DNA from: Pseudoips prasinana
Taxonomy: Eukaryota > Arthropoda > Insecta > Lepidoptera > Nolidae
Direction of reading: 5' to 3'
DNA length: 64,000 nt
NCBI GenBank assembly: GCA_951640165.1
Contig: OX621264.1
Coordinates: 5,585,001 to 5,649,000 of the forward strand
A program made the translations under genes and the position numbers. The notes beneath the pieces were generated by a model that was given only the letters and a program-made list of their open reading frames with translations, had not been told where the DNA came from and did no database searches. Positions 30,618 to 41,560 of the stretch are shown piece after piece (within the stretch, counting starts at the first letter, position 1; each line of letters opens with the position of its first letter).

Positions 30618-30688
30618 GAGTGAAAAGACACACCGAGAATTTTCTTCTTACTGTCACTATCGCATGAAATAACACGACAAAGCACCAT
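30618..30688 (-). CDS. THAP gene exon 1
   Basis: ATG at 30686-30688, 23 codons plus 2 nt, donor GTAAGT at 30617-30612. It carries the first two THAP zinc ligands and ends at the conserved FH(R/K)|FP intron position of THAP genes. Confidence 0.7.
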
Positions 30689-32190
30689 TTTATTAGCCTA
30701 AATGTGGTTTAGGATCATTTACGAGTAATTTAACTGTAAACCAATCGTTTCATAATGTAAAATCAACAGAATAATATAACATAAACAAGATGCTACACGA
30801 ACTGTCAAAGTTTGTTTCGCAATTAAAGTTGCTGACCTTGAAAAAACTGGTTACACGATACGGGACAGAAGATATCATAGTTGTGTCTCTGTCTATCACA
30901 TTCGTATCGCGATTATAGCTCTCGTTCTTGAGTGAAAGAGAAAGGAATTGTCATTTGGTCTATTAGTTTCTCTGTCTACGCTTTGGGTTCACCATCGTGT
31001 TCCGTTAAACGCAAAATTAGCCAAATAATTAATTAACTTGTTTGTTCCTTTTTGTATTCTAAAAGACGCAAATATTTGTAACGCAGGTATTGCCTATGAG
31101 TAAACATGAATAACCCTATTGGTATTTTTGCCACTTTCAATGAAATGCGGTCTATGTTCAAAACAATACGTGGTAGGTACGTTGCCCCATACGATTAACT
31201 GTTTCATTCATGGCAAACACGATAAAACAGTTCCGTATCTTTATTTATCTGCGATTTAGCTAAATATCACTTTACAAAAAACAAGCTTCAACTTACTACA
31301 ATATGATATCTTATCTGTATTGCTGATCAAAATATGCTAATATAATAAATATGCAGCACAGTAAGTAATTAAGTTAATTATATTAAATGCATATAAGTCG
31401 CTTACCCAACCGTGAAATGGAACGTAGAAAGTTGACGATTTTTATCTTTTCGATGGGGAATTACACAAATATAAACTACTACTAATTACACTAATAAGGT
31501 ATATAGTTTGAGACGTGTTCAAAAATAGCTCACAAATCATAAGGTGAAGTTGTTTCGTGTACAATATTGACGTTTACATAGCTCCTTGGTTACGGAGTGT
31601 TTGGCATATTGCAGTGATCCTTGACCCAACTTTTGTGCAGAAAAGTGTAGTAGCCTGTGACGTAAGTCTATCCTTCCGGTCTTGGTGTTGGTTTATAAAT
31701 GCTACTATATTTAGACTTATAATTTTATCTTAGGTGGAGGGAGGCCGCTTGGCTATCTATTCTTTCGTAGTTTATCAATGTATATATGTATATAGTAGAT
31801 ATTATAATCTTATAATTAAAATTGGCACAATAATTCGTATACACTTCTTTATTGCCTTATAAATTAGATTATACATTTTTATGATATGTGAAACGAGGCC
31901 ATCTTTGTTTTTTTATGTAGTTTGTTTGGCGATCGTAGTATCATGGTCATACAGTGAACGCAAATAAACATGTTTATTTGCGTTCACTGTGGTCATAGTA
32001 CCCAAAGAGTATTTAACCTACAGATAGTACCTACTTACACAGAGAGATGCTGCTGCCCCTTTGTGCGATATATTTTACGTCCCCCACGGGAGGAGATGAT
32101 ATTCTTTGCTGATATATTCACTTATTTATGATTTTATTGTCTTCTTGAGTTTTTTTTGGGAATTGTTACTGATAATGTAGACAGTTGACA
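30689..32190. other. Upstream region of the THAP gene and unassigned spacer
   Basis: No gene is supported. Contains the 40-bp perfect palindrome at 31951-31990, listed separately. Confidence 0.4.
31951..31990. repeat. 40-bp perfect palindrome
   Basis: ACAGTGAACGCAAATAAACA followed directly by its exact reverse complement, with no spacer. Confidence 0.9.
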
Positions 32191-32194
32191 TAGT

Positions 32195-32405
32195 TCATCA
32201 TGTCAAACCACGGCTGGACAAAAGCCTCTCCAAAGAATGACGATTATGGCGATTATGGCATATTCCCCATGCCATAATCGCCACGCTTGGCAGACTGGTT
32301 GGCGATGGCAGTTTGATGGTCATAGTTCACAGAAAATCCCTGCTGCCCGTTCTCTGGTAGATATCCCTAGGGATGAGATGGGGGGACGATATTCTATTCC
32401 GTCAC
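32195..32405 (+). repeat. Repeat tail, '...GGCAGACTGGTTGGCGATGG' copy
   Basis: It contains CTGGACAAAAGCCTCTCCAA, GCCACGCTTGGCAGAC and CCTGCTGCCCGTTCTCTGG. The same block order is used in the higher-order repeat at 57.6-60.2 kb. Confidence 0.55.
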
Positions 32406-32529
32406 CACACAGCTATATGTAGATATAGTTACCGAGGTAATATTCTAATTATTCTTTTGTCTAGAGTCGTAAGTTGTGCTACATGATCTATTGATGACTA
32501 ATATAGGATATAGGTAACATTGATCATAA

Positions 32530-33000
32530 CGGGCCGGTTGCGGTGGTTGGTAGATACTATTGATATTGCTTTCCACGCCAAAGGTCGTGGGTTCGATTCA
32601 CACCCAGGACAGATATTTGTTTGCATGAACATGTCTGTTTATCCTGACTGGCTGTAATCTATATATATATAAAAATCAATGCCACTTTCCGTTGTAATGT
32701 TATAACTCAAACAACGCGTTTACCGATTTGGCTAATTTTGGTCTTGAATTATTCGTGGAAGTCCAGGGAAGGTTTGTACGTAGAGAAAATTTAAATAAAG
32801 TCTTTAAAAATGTAAAATTAACATCTTTCTATACTCCCATATACCAACAATTTGTACTAATACCTACTTAAAAGCGTAGCGAAGCACGTACCGGGCCGCT
32901 AGTTATCTATATAAGTATGTATTTACCAAAGAGAATGGTTTTGGTTTGGGATCAGATGGCCGAGTGTAAATAATGATCCAGGATATTATAATATGTGAAG
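32530..33000 (+). mobile_element. SINE family A split by a Helitron
   Basis: SINE halves 32530-32657 and 32903-33000; bases 32658-32902 are a Helitron at the A|TTATCTATATAAG site. Confidence 0.7.
32658..32902 (+). mobile_element. Non-autonomous Helitron
   Basis: Starts TCTATATATATATAAAAATC and ends CGTACCGGGCCGCTAG. Its interior (GCCACTTTCCGTTGTAATG) differs from the Helitrons at 54458 and 56304. Confidence 0.6.
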
Positions 33001-33321
33001 CAAAAACATTGACTGTAATACTGTATTTCGAAGTTCAAAATAGCGATGAACTGTAGCCCTAAAGTACTGAAACGCGACTCACGTTAGTGCGAAAGTGCGC
33101 CACATCGATACACATAATTTCGAATGTTTAATGTGTATGTGTTAATCCAGAGACTAAGCTAACTCCATACCAAATTTTAATCAAACTGCTCCAGCCGTTT
33201 CGACATGAAGAAGTAACAAACATACATCGTCATAAATTTTGCCTTTATAATATTTATTTATTTTATTTATTTAAGGATTATCAACGTTACAGACACTTAC
33301 AAAAGACAAAGGACACATTTA

Positions 33322-33669
33322 TACAACATGTAACTGAATTGACGCACATCCTGAAAATAGTTTGTTCAGAGTCGTTTACTGAGTCGATTTATATCATTTT
33401 TAATATAGGTATTTTTTTCCAAAATAATTAAAACTACGGAAAATGTTGTCATATTAACAATAGACTATAGACCGTAAGACAAAGTAATAAGCTTTTAAAA
33501 TCGCCATTTATTTGTATATTCAAATAAATGCCATCATTCAATATAAAATAAAGTAAAATAACAATGCATATACATGTTAAATTAAAAAATGAGTGTAAGT
33601 ATCATGATTACAACATAATATTCTAATTGGGGTGTTTGAGGGTGTGCGTTAATTACGTTACATGTTGTA
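33322..33669. mobile_element. TIR element, 'ACAACATGTAAC' family, copy 2
   Basis: TACAACATGTAACTGAATTG to GTTAATTACGTTACATGTTGTA, flanked by TA on both sides. Confidence 0.75.
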
Positions 33670-33845
33670 TAGAATAGGAAGTAACCACAGCATTCAAAGT
33701 AACAATTCAAAAAATTCTAAGTAATATTATTGTGATTAGGTGACACATTGACAGACTGAGAAGAGATGACAAACCTGAGTGTCAAAACTAATGCGTGAAG
33801 TGTAAATGACAGAATTAGTTATTCGTTAGTCGTATAAAGTGTAGA

Positions 33846-34025
33846 ATGTCGTGTATTATCTGTTGCAGTATCTCCAGTAGTAAGATGGATACGCTCTTCA
33901 AGGGTATCTTATTGGGGGCTACTGCTCTAGTCGCCACTGTGGCTGTCTTGGTGGACTGGTGGCAGCATCGCGACGTACCCCAGCAGCACGGAGCCTATGG
34001 CCAGAGGAGGAACAGGAGGGATTGA
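33846..34025 (+). CDS. Candidate 59-aa single-pass membrane micro-protein
   Basis: ATG at 33846, an in-frame second ATG at 33885, and TGA at 34023-34025. The N-terminus MSCIICCS is cysteine-rich (a possible palmitoylation site; inference). A hydrophobic helix, FKGILLGATALVATVAVLV, is followed by DWWQHR and an Arg/Gln-rich tail. Codon third positions are much GC-richer than the flanks, as in real exons here. Two splice-like signals frame it (TGTTGCAG within the N-terminal codons, GAG|GTAATC just after the stop), so it could be an exon of a larger transcript. No family is recognised. Confidence 0.45.
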   Translation: MSCIICCSISSSKMDTLFKGILLGATALVATVAVLVDWWQHRDVPQQHGAYGQRRNRRD

Positions 34026-34044
34026 GGTAATCTGTCTTAACTAC

Positions 34045-34335
34045 TTTTGGAACGAAGTTCCTTATCGCGCGTTGTGAAAGGGGGCTCGACGGAAAAAATT
34101 CTTATGAAAAGTTGTCACGACACTTTTTGCAGCTGTGCGGCGTGCGCATGTTTCTCTGTCTGTCTCTCTCTCTCTCTCTTATAGAAAGCAAGCCAGATAT
34201 TTTCATTTCTATTTCGCTTTGAACAGTGTGGTGTCGCGACGATTATTTTTGTTGAGTGTATACAGGTTTTTTGTACATAATAAGAAATAACTTCATTCCA
34301 TCCGGGTGTCTCTTGGCACCTCTGAAGTTTTTTTT
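34045..34335 (+). repeat. 'GGAACGAAGTTCC' repeat, copy 1
   Basis: About 290 bp, from GGAACGAAGTTCCTTATCGC through a (TC)n run to GGTGTCTCTTGGCACCTCTG. A minus-strand copy lies at 40525-40800. Confidence 0.7.
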
Positions 34336-34340
34336 TATAA

Positions 34341-34806
34341 GCCATGGGTAATTTTACTCATGACACCCGCAAAAAGTGTCTGCGGGTGAGTATGTCGGAC
34401 TCGCACCGACTAAACCTAACCTGCTGTGGAGAGCCTGCTCATGGGAGGAGCCCCGGGAACGCGGGTATGCTACTCCGGTGCCCCCACTTTGCGCTATGCC
34501 CCAGATAGTTGGGACTCGTACCTCGGCTCTGGATTGCCCTCCCCTATTGGTGACTCCTGCCAGTCAGGCACAGCGACTGCACCACAAACAGATCGCTGTC
34601 TTCCCGGAGCGGCTTGGACGTGGCGGCAGTAGAGGACACTTCTTATAATGCCACCGAGGGGAGTTGGGCTATCGGCTACCGCCACCGCTCCAATGCCTCC
34701 TTCCCGATCCATGACTGCCTCACAGAAGGAGAACACGGCGTCCCATTTGGTGGAGTCCCCTGCCAGAATACACGACTGCTGGCGGCGAAAGATCCCGTCC
34801 GAAATC
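34341..34806 (-). mobile_element. R1-like LINE 3' fragment
   Basis: The plus-strand text TGTCGGACTCGCACCGAC, CCCCGGGAACGCGGGTATGC and ATCGCTGTCTTCCCGGAGC parallels 1270-1510. The minus strand retains part of the ...GDSTKWDAVFSFCEAVM coding tail. No intact ORF. Confidence 0.7.
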
Positions 34807-34867
34807 TGTCTCAATTCCTACTTTTGGCCAAGTTAAATAGCTTGGTAGCTAAATAGTTGTGTCATCA

Positions 34868-35110
34868 ATGTCCATTGAGCCGAATTTCGGCCACGGTGGC
34901 CAGTCTCAAGAAGACGAGCCAGTTGCTCAGGACATATTATATTGCACAAGTGTGTGCGCAAACACAGGGGCATTTTCAATTCCATCACTCTCATGATCTG
35001 GTGGGACGACTAGCGACACGACCGGAATGAGACACATCGGGTACAGGACCGATTTACGTGCTCTCCAAGGCACGGGGGGTATAGTACCGCCAATTCCAAT
35101 ACACAGAAAT
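34868..35110 (+). mobile_element. SINE family D copy
   Basis: GAGCCGAATTTCGGCCACGG, TATATTGCACAAGTGTGTGC and TTTACGTGCTCTCC follow the order of the 20960 copy. Confidence 0.55.
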
Positions 35111-35189
35111 TTTTCAATTCACAGAAAAATATAGTATAGTATATAATAGTACCTACAGTTTTTGTTTTCCTTGAGAGTTTCAAAATAGC

Positions 35190-35350
35190 AGTGTGGGTAG
35201 GCTCACTACAAGATAGACCGATGATCTTGTGCGGGTCGTTGGAAACCGCTGGATGCGAATAGCGCAAGACCGGCAATTGTGGAGATCTTTGAGGGAGGCC
35301 TTTGTCCAGCTGTGGACGTCTTTCGGCTGATATGATGATGAATAAAATAT
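35190..35350 (+). mobile_element. RTE-like LINE 3' tail
   Basis: GTGTGGGTAGGCTCACTACA, GATCTTGTGCGGGTCG and GGAGGCCTTTGTCCAGCTGT, ending in GATATGATGATGA. It parallels 62700-62880 and the 3' end at 42537-42700 (opposite strand). Confidence 0.65.
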
Positions 35351-35480
35351 GAGTCCATTTCAAACCATACCACTGAAGTTGAAAAAAAGAGTTATAGTAA
35401 AATAAGTAAAACTTAAATATACGAAACGTGGCTGGCTATGAGAGAAATAAAATGTGTGCACACACTCTTAATACAGTAAT

Positions 35481-35765
35481 ATAATAAAATGTTAGAAAAG
35501 TCAAAACTGTACATTAAATATTTTTTAAAAAGGTTGCTTGGGGCGTGATCTACAAACGATAATGAAGCCTAAATATAGTTTTTAGAAATTTTGTCTGTGC
35601 GCCTGTTTGTCTGTATGTACCTATGTCCGGGCTAAATTCATAAAGTACTCCATAGATTTACTTCAAATTTTGCATGAATATTACTAAGAGGTCGGGTCAA
35701 CATATAGGCTAGATACATATTATCACGCTGTCACCTACGGGGGAGAAGCTGTCATAATTTATAAA
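35481..35765 (+). mobile_element. Helitron remnant
   Basis: The interior (GGCGTGATCTACAAACGATA, ACTAAGAGGTCGGGTCAACA) matches the Helitron at 12235-12535, but the CTAG end is missing. Confidence 0.55.
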
Positions 35766-35992
35766 GTACAGTAATAAACGAAACGTAACTCTCTCTTTCT
35801 ATATTCACTTAACTTATATCTCCCTCTCAGCGTCCTTTCGCCTCGCCCCATGACGCTTTCCTACGCTCTTGTCACGCATTCGCCAGCTTACTCGCCAAGC
35901 CAAGTGTGCGCACAGAAGTTTAACGGCAACACATGGTTTGCCTCACTATTCTTAGTTAAAAAAACATTTTGAAAATTCTGATATATGTAAGT

Positions 35993-36127
35993 GTACAGAC
36001 ACTAGCACATCCAGCTACCCCAATCTGTCAAATTTATTTTATAGATTTTCAATTTTATCACATAAGCATAACTTTCAATTGGGGAAATTTGACAGATTGG
36101 GGTAGCTTGATGTGCTGACGTCTTTAC
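35993..36127. mobile_element. Fold-back MITE, copy 4 of 4
   Basis: Inverted ends TACAGACACTAGCACATC and GATGTGCTGACGTCTTTA. The centre is in the opposite orientation to the other copies. Confidence 0.7.
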
Positions 36128-36645
36128 CTACATTTAAGTGTATGAATATATTTTTTTAATAATTTCAGATTTATCAACAATGGCGGCACTTATCGAAGGG
36201 CGGATGGACTACTCCCAAATTCTACCATAGACTACATTCCTTTTGTTTCGGCCTCCTTTCTACATCGCCCACTACACGACGTGCACCATTTTATTTAAGT
36301 GTATCACTTGTAATAATTAGTCTTAAAATACTTACAAATGACTTAAACTTTTTATTATAAAAACCGAACCGATGAGAACAAAGCTTAAATGTGACCGTTT
36401 CCATCCAATAAAAAAAATATATAAATAGGTTCTCAAACAACGGAGCAACCGCATGACATAGACCCCAAAAAAATGCGTTGTGTGTTTCCACGTTAGCTGG
36501 TTGTAAAAAAAAATAAAGAAAAAAAGTGCACAACGCCGCTAAAGTACTTTTCACTTCAAAAATGCTGCGGTCATTGCGAGTATATAAACGGCCAATGTGA
36601 ATTAAAATAAATAATAGTTAAAAATCAAAAAAACACGCTTTTAAA
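36128..36645. other. Unassigned spacer
   Basis: No supported gene. A splice-acceptor-like TTTCAG precedes a short open stretch at 36170-36230, but no partner exon was found. Confidence 0.35.
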
Positions 36646-36647
36646 AT

Positions 36648-36925
36648 TCAACTAAAAAATAGAAAATGAATTTAAATTGAAAATAAGTAAATATATTTTC
36701 TATTTTTTACACCAAGTAGTGTAAATAAAATATATTTCATTTTTAAAAAAGCATGGGGTGCACCCCACCCCGATTTTGTGGTGTCATTAGTTATAAATAT
36801 TTTTCTGACAACAATGTAGTAGAATTATTATTTTAATAATATCTTAAAAAGCACCCCACGCTTTTATTACAATAAAATATTTTTTTACACTATTTTCAAT
36901 TTAATTTAATTTTCTATTTTTTTGT
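36648..36925. mobile_element. AT-rich TIR element
   Basis: Bases 36648-36683 (AACTAAAAAATAGAAAATGA...) are inverted at about 36890-36925. Internal GCATGGGGTGCACCCC and AGCACCCCACGC are also inverted relatives. Confidence 0.55.
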
Positions 36926-38338
36926 TGTATATTATACAACGTGTAACAGAAAGAGTGAACGTAACTTAAGGGGCATATACGGTCTCCTTAAGCCTACCCA
37001 TACACAAAATCTAATACCGAAATACCATCATTTTAATCTTGATCGTAAAATAATATACCATTCAATATATCGACAAGTATTTTTATCGATATAACGAACA
37101 TCCGTACTAACACAGCACAGCTGATTCTGATTTACGCTAGAAATTGTTTGACATACCTCTGTGTTTCTATGCACGCCTGGTAGTTTGATTCCGATTGCAC
37201 TCACTACACATATTTTGTTTTATTTTCGAGTTATGTTTTTATTTATAGCACTGCTGAATAGCTATTGGATACTTCACATCGTATAAGTACGTGATACACA
37301 AACACATTACTAGAATCTTTTTATAGTTTAACTTCTAGTTGAAGTTGTTTTCAGTACTGATGGAAGAATTTCATTATTTCACGTTCACTAAAATCTGCAC
37401 CGACACCGAAAGCTTAACTCTAAGACTTGCCAACTAACACGAGTCTCTCTCATGTACAACATATTCATAGAATCGTAAAGCTTTCATGTTTCTTAGTTAT
37501 AAAGAGGCGTGGCCTCCATCGCGACACTGTACTCTTCACGACATAGGTTCCTCGTAATTAAACAGCCTTAAATTTTGTGACCTATGAATCCTCATCATCA
37601 CAAAGTGCACGTCTGAGGCTATTCTTTCATAGATGAATGCACGAAATTTTCAAAATTATTACGATCACTAAACGACATAGTTAAGGATTTCGCGGAACAC
37701 TTTACTCACTACTAAACGACATTTTAGACGATTTAGTAACTAAACACGACCTAAATAGACAGCAGTTTACGAACAACTGATGATTTTAATATTTTTAAAT
37801 ATTAAATTGCACAATATTTGATGAATTTGGCGGCTTTCTTCGAACGCGGCCCCTTTGGCGGCGTGTTTGAGTCCACTCAAAAGAGCCGCCTAGGTATCGA
37901 CGACGCGCGCGGCTCGCTTACATGAATATTAAAAGATATTTAACCTTTATTATTTACCTACATCAACTCTTTGATTTTGCCGCCATATTAGTGTAACTTT
38001 GGATATAATCAGGACGGAATTTGAAATGTCCCCTACTGTTCATATGAGCCTAGTACATTATTCATATTTTTTTATTTGTATGTATTGTATGAATGATTAA
38101 TAGTCAGAAAGAAAAAAATAATATTCTTACTATTTAACACACAAAAAAATATCTGCAGTTACATAAGTCAATTAAATTATTTATTTCTCCTAGATCCAAC
38201 ATCTTGCGGAATATCAATTTAAATTAAATTAAGTGATTTTTCCTTGTTATTAAATTTGTATGAATGATTAAAATGTCGTTACCTTTAAAAATTAGAGCAA
38301 AAATTCAGTTAAACATTTGATTGAATCTTAAAATAATA

Positions 38339-39621
38339 GGTCTTTACCTATGAAATTGCCGTTTTGTATGAAAAAATTTAAACGAATTTTTTTCATGAAT
38401 TTTTTTATTTGTATTAATCGAAGTAATCACCCATGCAATCAATGCATCTTTGCCATCGCAGTGGCAGTTTATTGATGCCCTTCTTAAAGAAATCAGCTGG
38501 ACGGGAGGCAACAAATTCTTCAAAGGCATTTTGTACTGCCTCTCGGGTATTGAATTTTTTTTCCCGCCAAGAAGTTATCCAAATTCTGGAAAAAGTAGTA
38601 GTCTGTAGGCGCAAGGTCTGGTGAGTAGGGCGGATGACGGAGAGCTTCCAACCCCAGTTCTTGCAACTTGGAGACCGTCTGCTGTGCAGTATGAGGTCGC
38701 GCGTTGTCGTGCAGGAGCAGCGGAGACGAGCGATTGACCAATGCTGGTTGGAGATGCGCCAGCTTCTCCATCATTGTGCTCAGTTCTTCACAGTACACAT
38801 CTGCAGTAATGCTCACCCCGTTTGGTAAGAAGCTGTGATGAATCACACCGGCGCTAGACCACCAAACAGTGACCATCACTTTTCTAGGGGTAAGTTTTCG
38901 TTTAGGGCATTGTTTAGGTGCTGAACCAGGATCCAACCAACTTGCTGAGCGCTTGCGGTTATCAAACAGAATCCATTTTTCATCGCAGGTAACAATGCGG
39001 TTCAAAATTCCTTCATTTGTGTGTCTGTTGAGCAGTGCAAGGCACGTCTCGACGCGTACTTCGCGCTGGCGATCATTGAGTTCGTGGGGCACCCATTTGT
39101 CAAGCTTTTTTACCTTGCCAATTTGACGCAAATGGACCAATATTGTTTTGACGCTAACGTCGAAAGCTGCTGCTAATTCAGCCGTAGATTGTGTATCATC
39201 AGCTTCCACAACCGCCTTTAATTCGTCATTGTCGACCAAAGTCTTCGGACGACCGCGAGGTTCATTTTTCAGGTCGAAATTTCCAGAACGGAAGCGAGCA
39301 AACCAATAACAGGTGGTGCGTTGGTTTGTAGTGTTAGCTCCGTAAACGTCGTTGATGTTGCGTGCCGCTTGTGCCGCGTTGCTGCCACGACGGTACTCAT
39401 ATTCCATAATTACTCGAATTTTTAACGTATCCATGATGACGAAAAAGATTGAAATGCGATGAAAATGTAACACTAATCAATAAAGAAATGACTACTTTTG
39501 GAAAAAAGAATCCATGTTTTTAAAATAAAATTAATTTGAAATTAGAATTCTTAGCCAAACAAAAATTATTTTGATTTGAAATGGCCAGTACTGCAGAACG
39601 GCAATTTCATAGGTAAAGACC
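38339..39621 (-). mobile_element. Mariner-like element, complete with TIRs
   Basis: The 28-bp inverted ends start GGTCTTTACCTATGAAATTG (38339-38366 and 39594-39621) with one mismatch, and both sides have the TA target duplication (38337-38338, 39622-39623). The length of 1283 bp is standard for mariner. Confidence 0.93.
38414..39434 (-). pseudogene. Mariner transposase (D,D34D), one homopolymer frameshift
   Basis: Cut-and-paste transposase. Start ATG at 39434-39432 (MDTLKIRVIMEYEYRRG). The N-terminal helix-turn-helix contains FARFRSGNFDL and the GRPK linker. Catalytic aspartates are present in TCDEKWILFDN, LLHDNARPHTA and YSPDLAPTDYYFF, with 34 residues between the second and third. The main frame runs to 38520, but the family-like ending (FEEFVASRPADFF...) is in another frame from about 38560 to the stop at 38414. 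The break coincides with a run of eight T at 38555-38562, so a one-base indel or sequencing error explains it. Length would be about 340 residues, normal for mariner. Confidence 0.9.
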
Positions 39622-39929
39622 TAATAAACACGTGTAATAAATTATGTGACTGCACAGAACCACACTTTTTATTTACAGTCTAAGTAGTAGGTACCCAAAG
39701 AGTTCGCGGTAAGGTTCATTACCCTTGCGGCTGAGTTTTTAGTGTTGTTCATAATGTCGGTAATCTTACTTGTTGATTTAGGTTGTCGATAGAAAAATAA
39801 ATTACTAGTTGAATAAAAAATGATTATTTCTGTTTGAAGTTTCGTCCATAGGTAGCAGTCCTGATACCCTATAACCCCCTTAAGTTACGTTCACACTTTC
39901 TGTTACACGTTGTATAATGCGATATTTTT

Positions 39930-40300
39930 AGATTTTTAAAACTATTCATTACTTTAACATCAAGTCCTGCCTTATCGACTATAGATAAAAAATTATATAA
40001 ATTGGCAAAAATATTAGCAATTGAAAATGGAATAATCTTATCAAATTAGTGTATTGTTATCGGTCCTCGATAAATCTACAAAGTTTGAATGAAATCTGCC
40101 CGTTTAAAGTGGATCAAAATCGCGTCTAAAGGAGTCAGTTACAAACATACAAGTAAAGCTAATATAAACCGTGTAAAAACTACCATCTGTTTTACGAATA
40201 TTCGCTCAGGTCACGTGTCTTGACGAGAGCTACGAGAGAGGCTACATATCAAACTATACATTTCCAGTATAAGCTGATCCCGCGTTGTATAACATTTCGA
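39930..40300. other. Unassigned spacer
   Basis: AT-rich, no recognised feature. Confidence 0.4.
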
Positions 40301-40304
40301 AGCG

Positions 40305-40520
40305 CTCATACCTAGATGCACTCACCGGTCAGTAGCGATCGGCGGGTTAATCAACTAGGCTCGCGGTCAGTCCATAGATGGGTGACCACCAAAGTGGTTT
40401 AATTTCTGAGCGTCTCCGTGCTTCGGAGGGCACGTCAAGCGTCAAGCCATGTCAGAGGCCTACTGGGCGGCTTGAACAACTCTGACACTGGGGTAACCAC
40501 TGCCCATACGATAAGAAAAA
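40305..40520 (+). mobile_element. 5S-rRNA-derived SINE
   Basis: GATCGGCGGGTTAATCAACT, GCGGTCAGTCCATAGATGGG, TGACCACC and GTCTCCGTGCTTCGGAGG follow the order of the 13525 copy. Confidence 0.7.
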
Positions 40521-40524
40521 AAAC

Positions 40525-40800
40525 TTGAGAGGTGTCAAGGGACACCCGGATGGAACGAAGTTATTTCTTACTATTTATTATGTACAAAAAACCTGTATAC
40601 ACTCAAAAAAAATAATCGTCGCGACACCACACTGTTCAATGCGAAATAGAAATGAAAATATCTGGCTTGCTTTCTATAAGAGAGAGAGAGACAGAGAAAC
40701 ATGCGCACGCCGCACAGCTGCAAAGTGTCGTGACAACTTTTCTTAAGAATTTTTCCGTCTAGCCCCCTTTCACAACGCGCGATAAGGAACTTCGTTCCAA
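40525..40800 (-). repeat. 'GGAACGAAGTTCC' repeat, copy 2 (inverted)
   Basis: Reverse complement of 34045-34335, highly similar throughout, including the (GA)n run. Confidence 0.75.
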
Positions 40801-41028
40801 TAAGAAGGTAGGATTTCGATACAATTAGAGGTCAGCTTATATTGGATATGTATAGCTTGATATGTAGCCGTGTGTACTATTTGCTGTAAAGTTGTAGACA
40901 GAAAGAAAAACAAATCCTAGTTGAAAAGGGGGCCGAAATGTGGGGTGGGTTTGACGACCGCTGCGCCTTGCCGTAACACAGTCGGTACTGAACTTGCTTT
41001 CTGATTCAGAAGTCGCTGTGAAGCCGCA

Positions 41029-41215
41029 TCAATTTCTTAAACGGCGTTCAAATAAATAAAGGTTAAAAATTACTTAATCAATCGTTAAATCGGCTTCGAC
41101 GTTGACAATCGATTCCGGAGCATTTATGACGTCACATGTGCTCATGGAAGCCGATTTAACGATAGATTAAGTCATTTTTAACCTTAATTTATTTGAACGC
41201 CATTTAAGAAATCGA
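41029..41215. mobile_element. Fold-back MITE with about 65-bp arms
   Basis: ATCAATTTCTTAAACGGCGT... at the left is inverted at the right (...CGCCATTTAAGAAATCGAT). The arms reach AATCGGCTTC/GAAGCCGATT near the centre. Confidence 0.8.
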
Positions 41216-41264
41216 TGTTCGGCAAGTTAGCAGGTAGAGGCCCTGTTTATTTATCGGTACTTTT

Positions 41265-41560
41265 ATTTTTTGGGTTCCGTACCCAGAAAAAATATACCCA
41301 AAGGAAACGGTACTCTATTTCTAAGACTTCGCTGTCTGTTTGTCCGTCTGTCTCCATGCTGTATCTCATGAACCGTGATAGTTAGACAGTTGAAATTTTC
41401 ACAGATGATGTATTTCTGTTGCCGCTATAACAACAAATACTAAAAAACATAATAAAGATTAAGGGGGCTCCCATACAATAAATGTGATTTTTTGCTCTTT
41501 TTTATAGATGGTACGGAACCCTCCGTGCGCGAGTTCGACTCGCACTTGGCCGATTTTTAA
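41265..41560 (-). mobile_element. 'GGCCAAGTGCGAGTCGG' repeat, minus strand
   Basis: From GGGTTCCGTACCCAGAAAAA to CGAGTTCGACTCGCACTTGG. It contains the common block ATGTATTTCTGTTGCC. Confidence 0.7.

Larger units (their letters stand above)
29170..30688 (-). pseudogene. THAP-domain gene, probably inactivated
   Basis: Exon 1 30688-30618 encodes MVLCRVISCDSDS and ends VSFHS. Exon 2 is expected at 29972-29807 and encodes FPGDSGLCRKW, then DWTPTKYSKICSNHF and the YPDAVPT box. Exon 3 is 29723-29637. Together these give the C2CH zinc ligands (C4, C9, then CSNH) of a DNA-binding THAP domain. The base pair before the in-phase exon 2 start is AA, not AG (29974-29973). The nearest AG, 8 nt downstream, would give an immediate TGA. 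A fourth exon from 29401 has coiled-coil text (NRRLLKRNAHLSDIISEL) but stops and frameshifts. Decay is inferred; an unseen small exon is the alternative. Confidence 0.65.
36931..39918. mobile_element. TIR transposon with a mariner nested inside
   Basis: The 43-bp termini at 36931-36973 and 39876-39918 are inverted copies with one mismatch (CAACGTGTAACAGAAAG...TAACTTAAGGGG). TATA on both sides suggests a TA/TATA target duplication. Without the 1283-bp mariner the element would be about 1.7 kb. No transposase of its own is visible. The terminus resembles the ACAACATGTAAC family at 24184, 33322 and 41675. Confidence 0.75.

Noticed and set aside
36170..36230. Possible exon after TTTCAG
   Set aside because: Too short, ends in a stop, and has no partner exon or motif.
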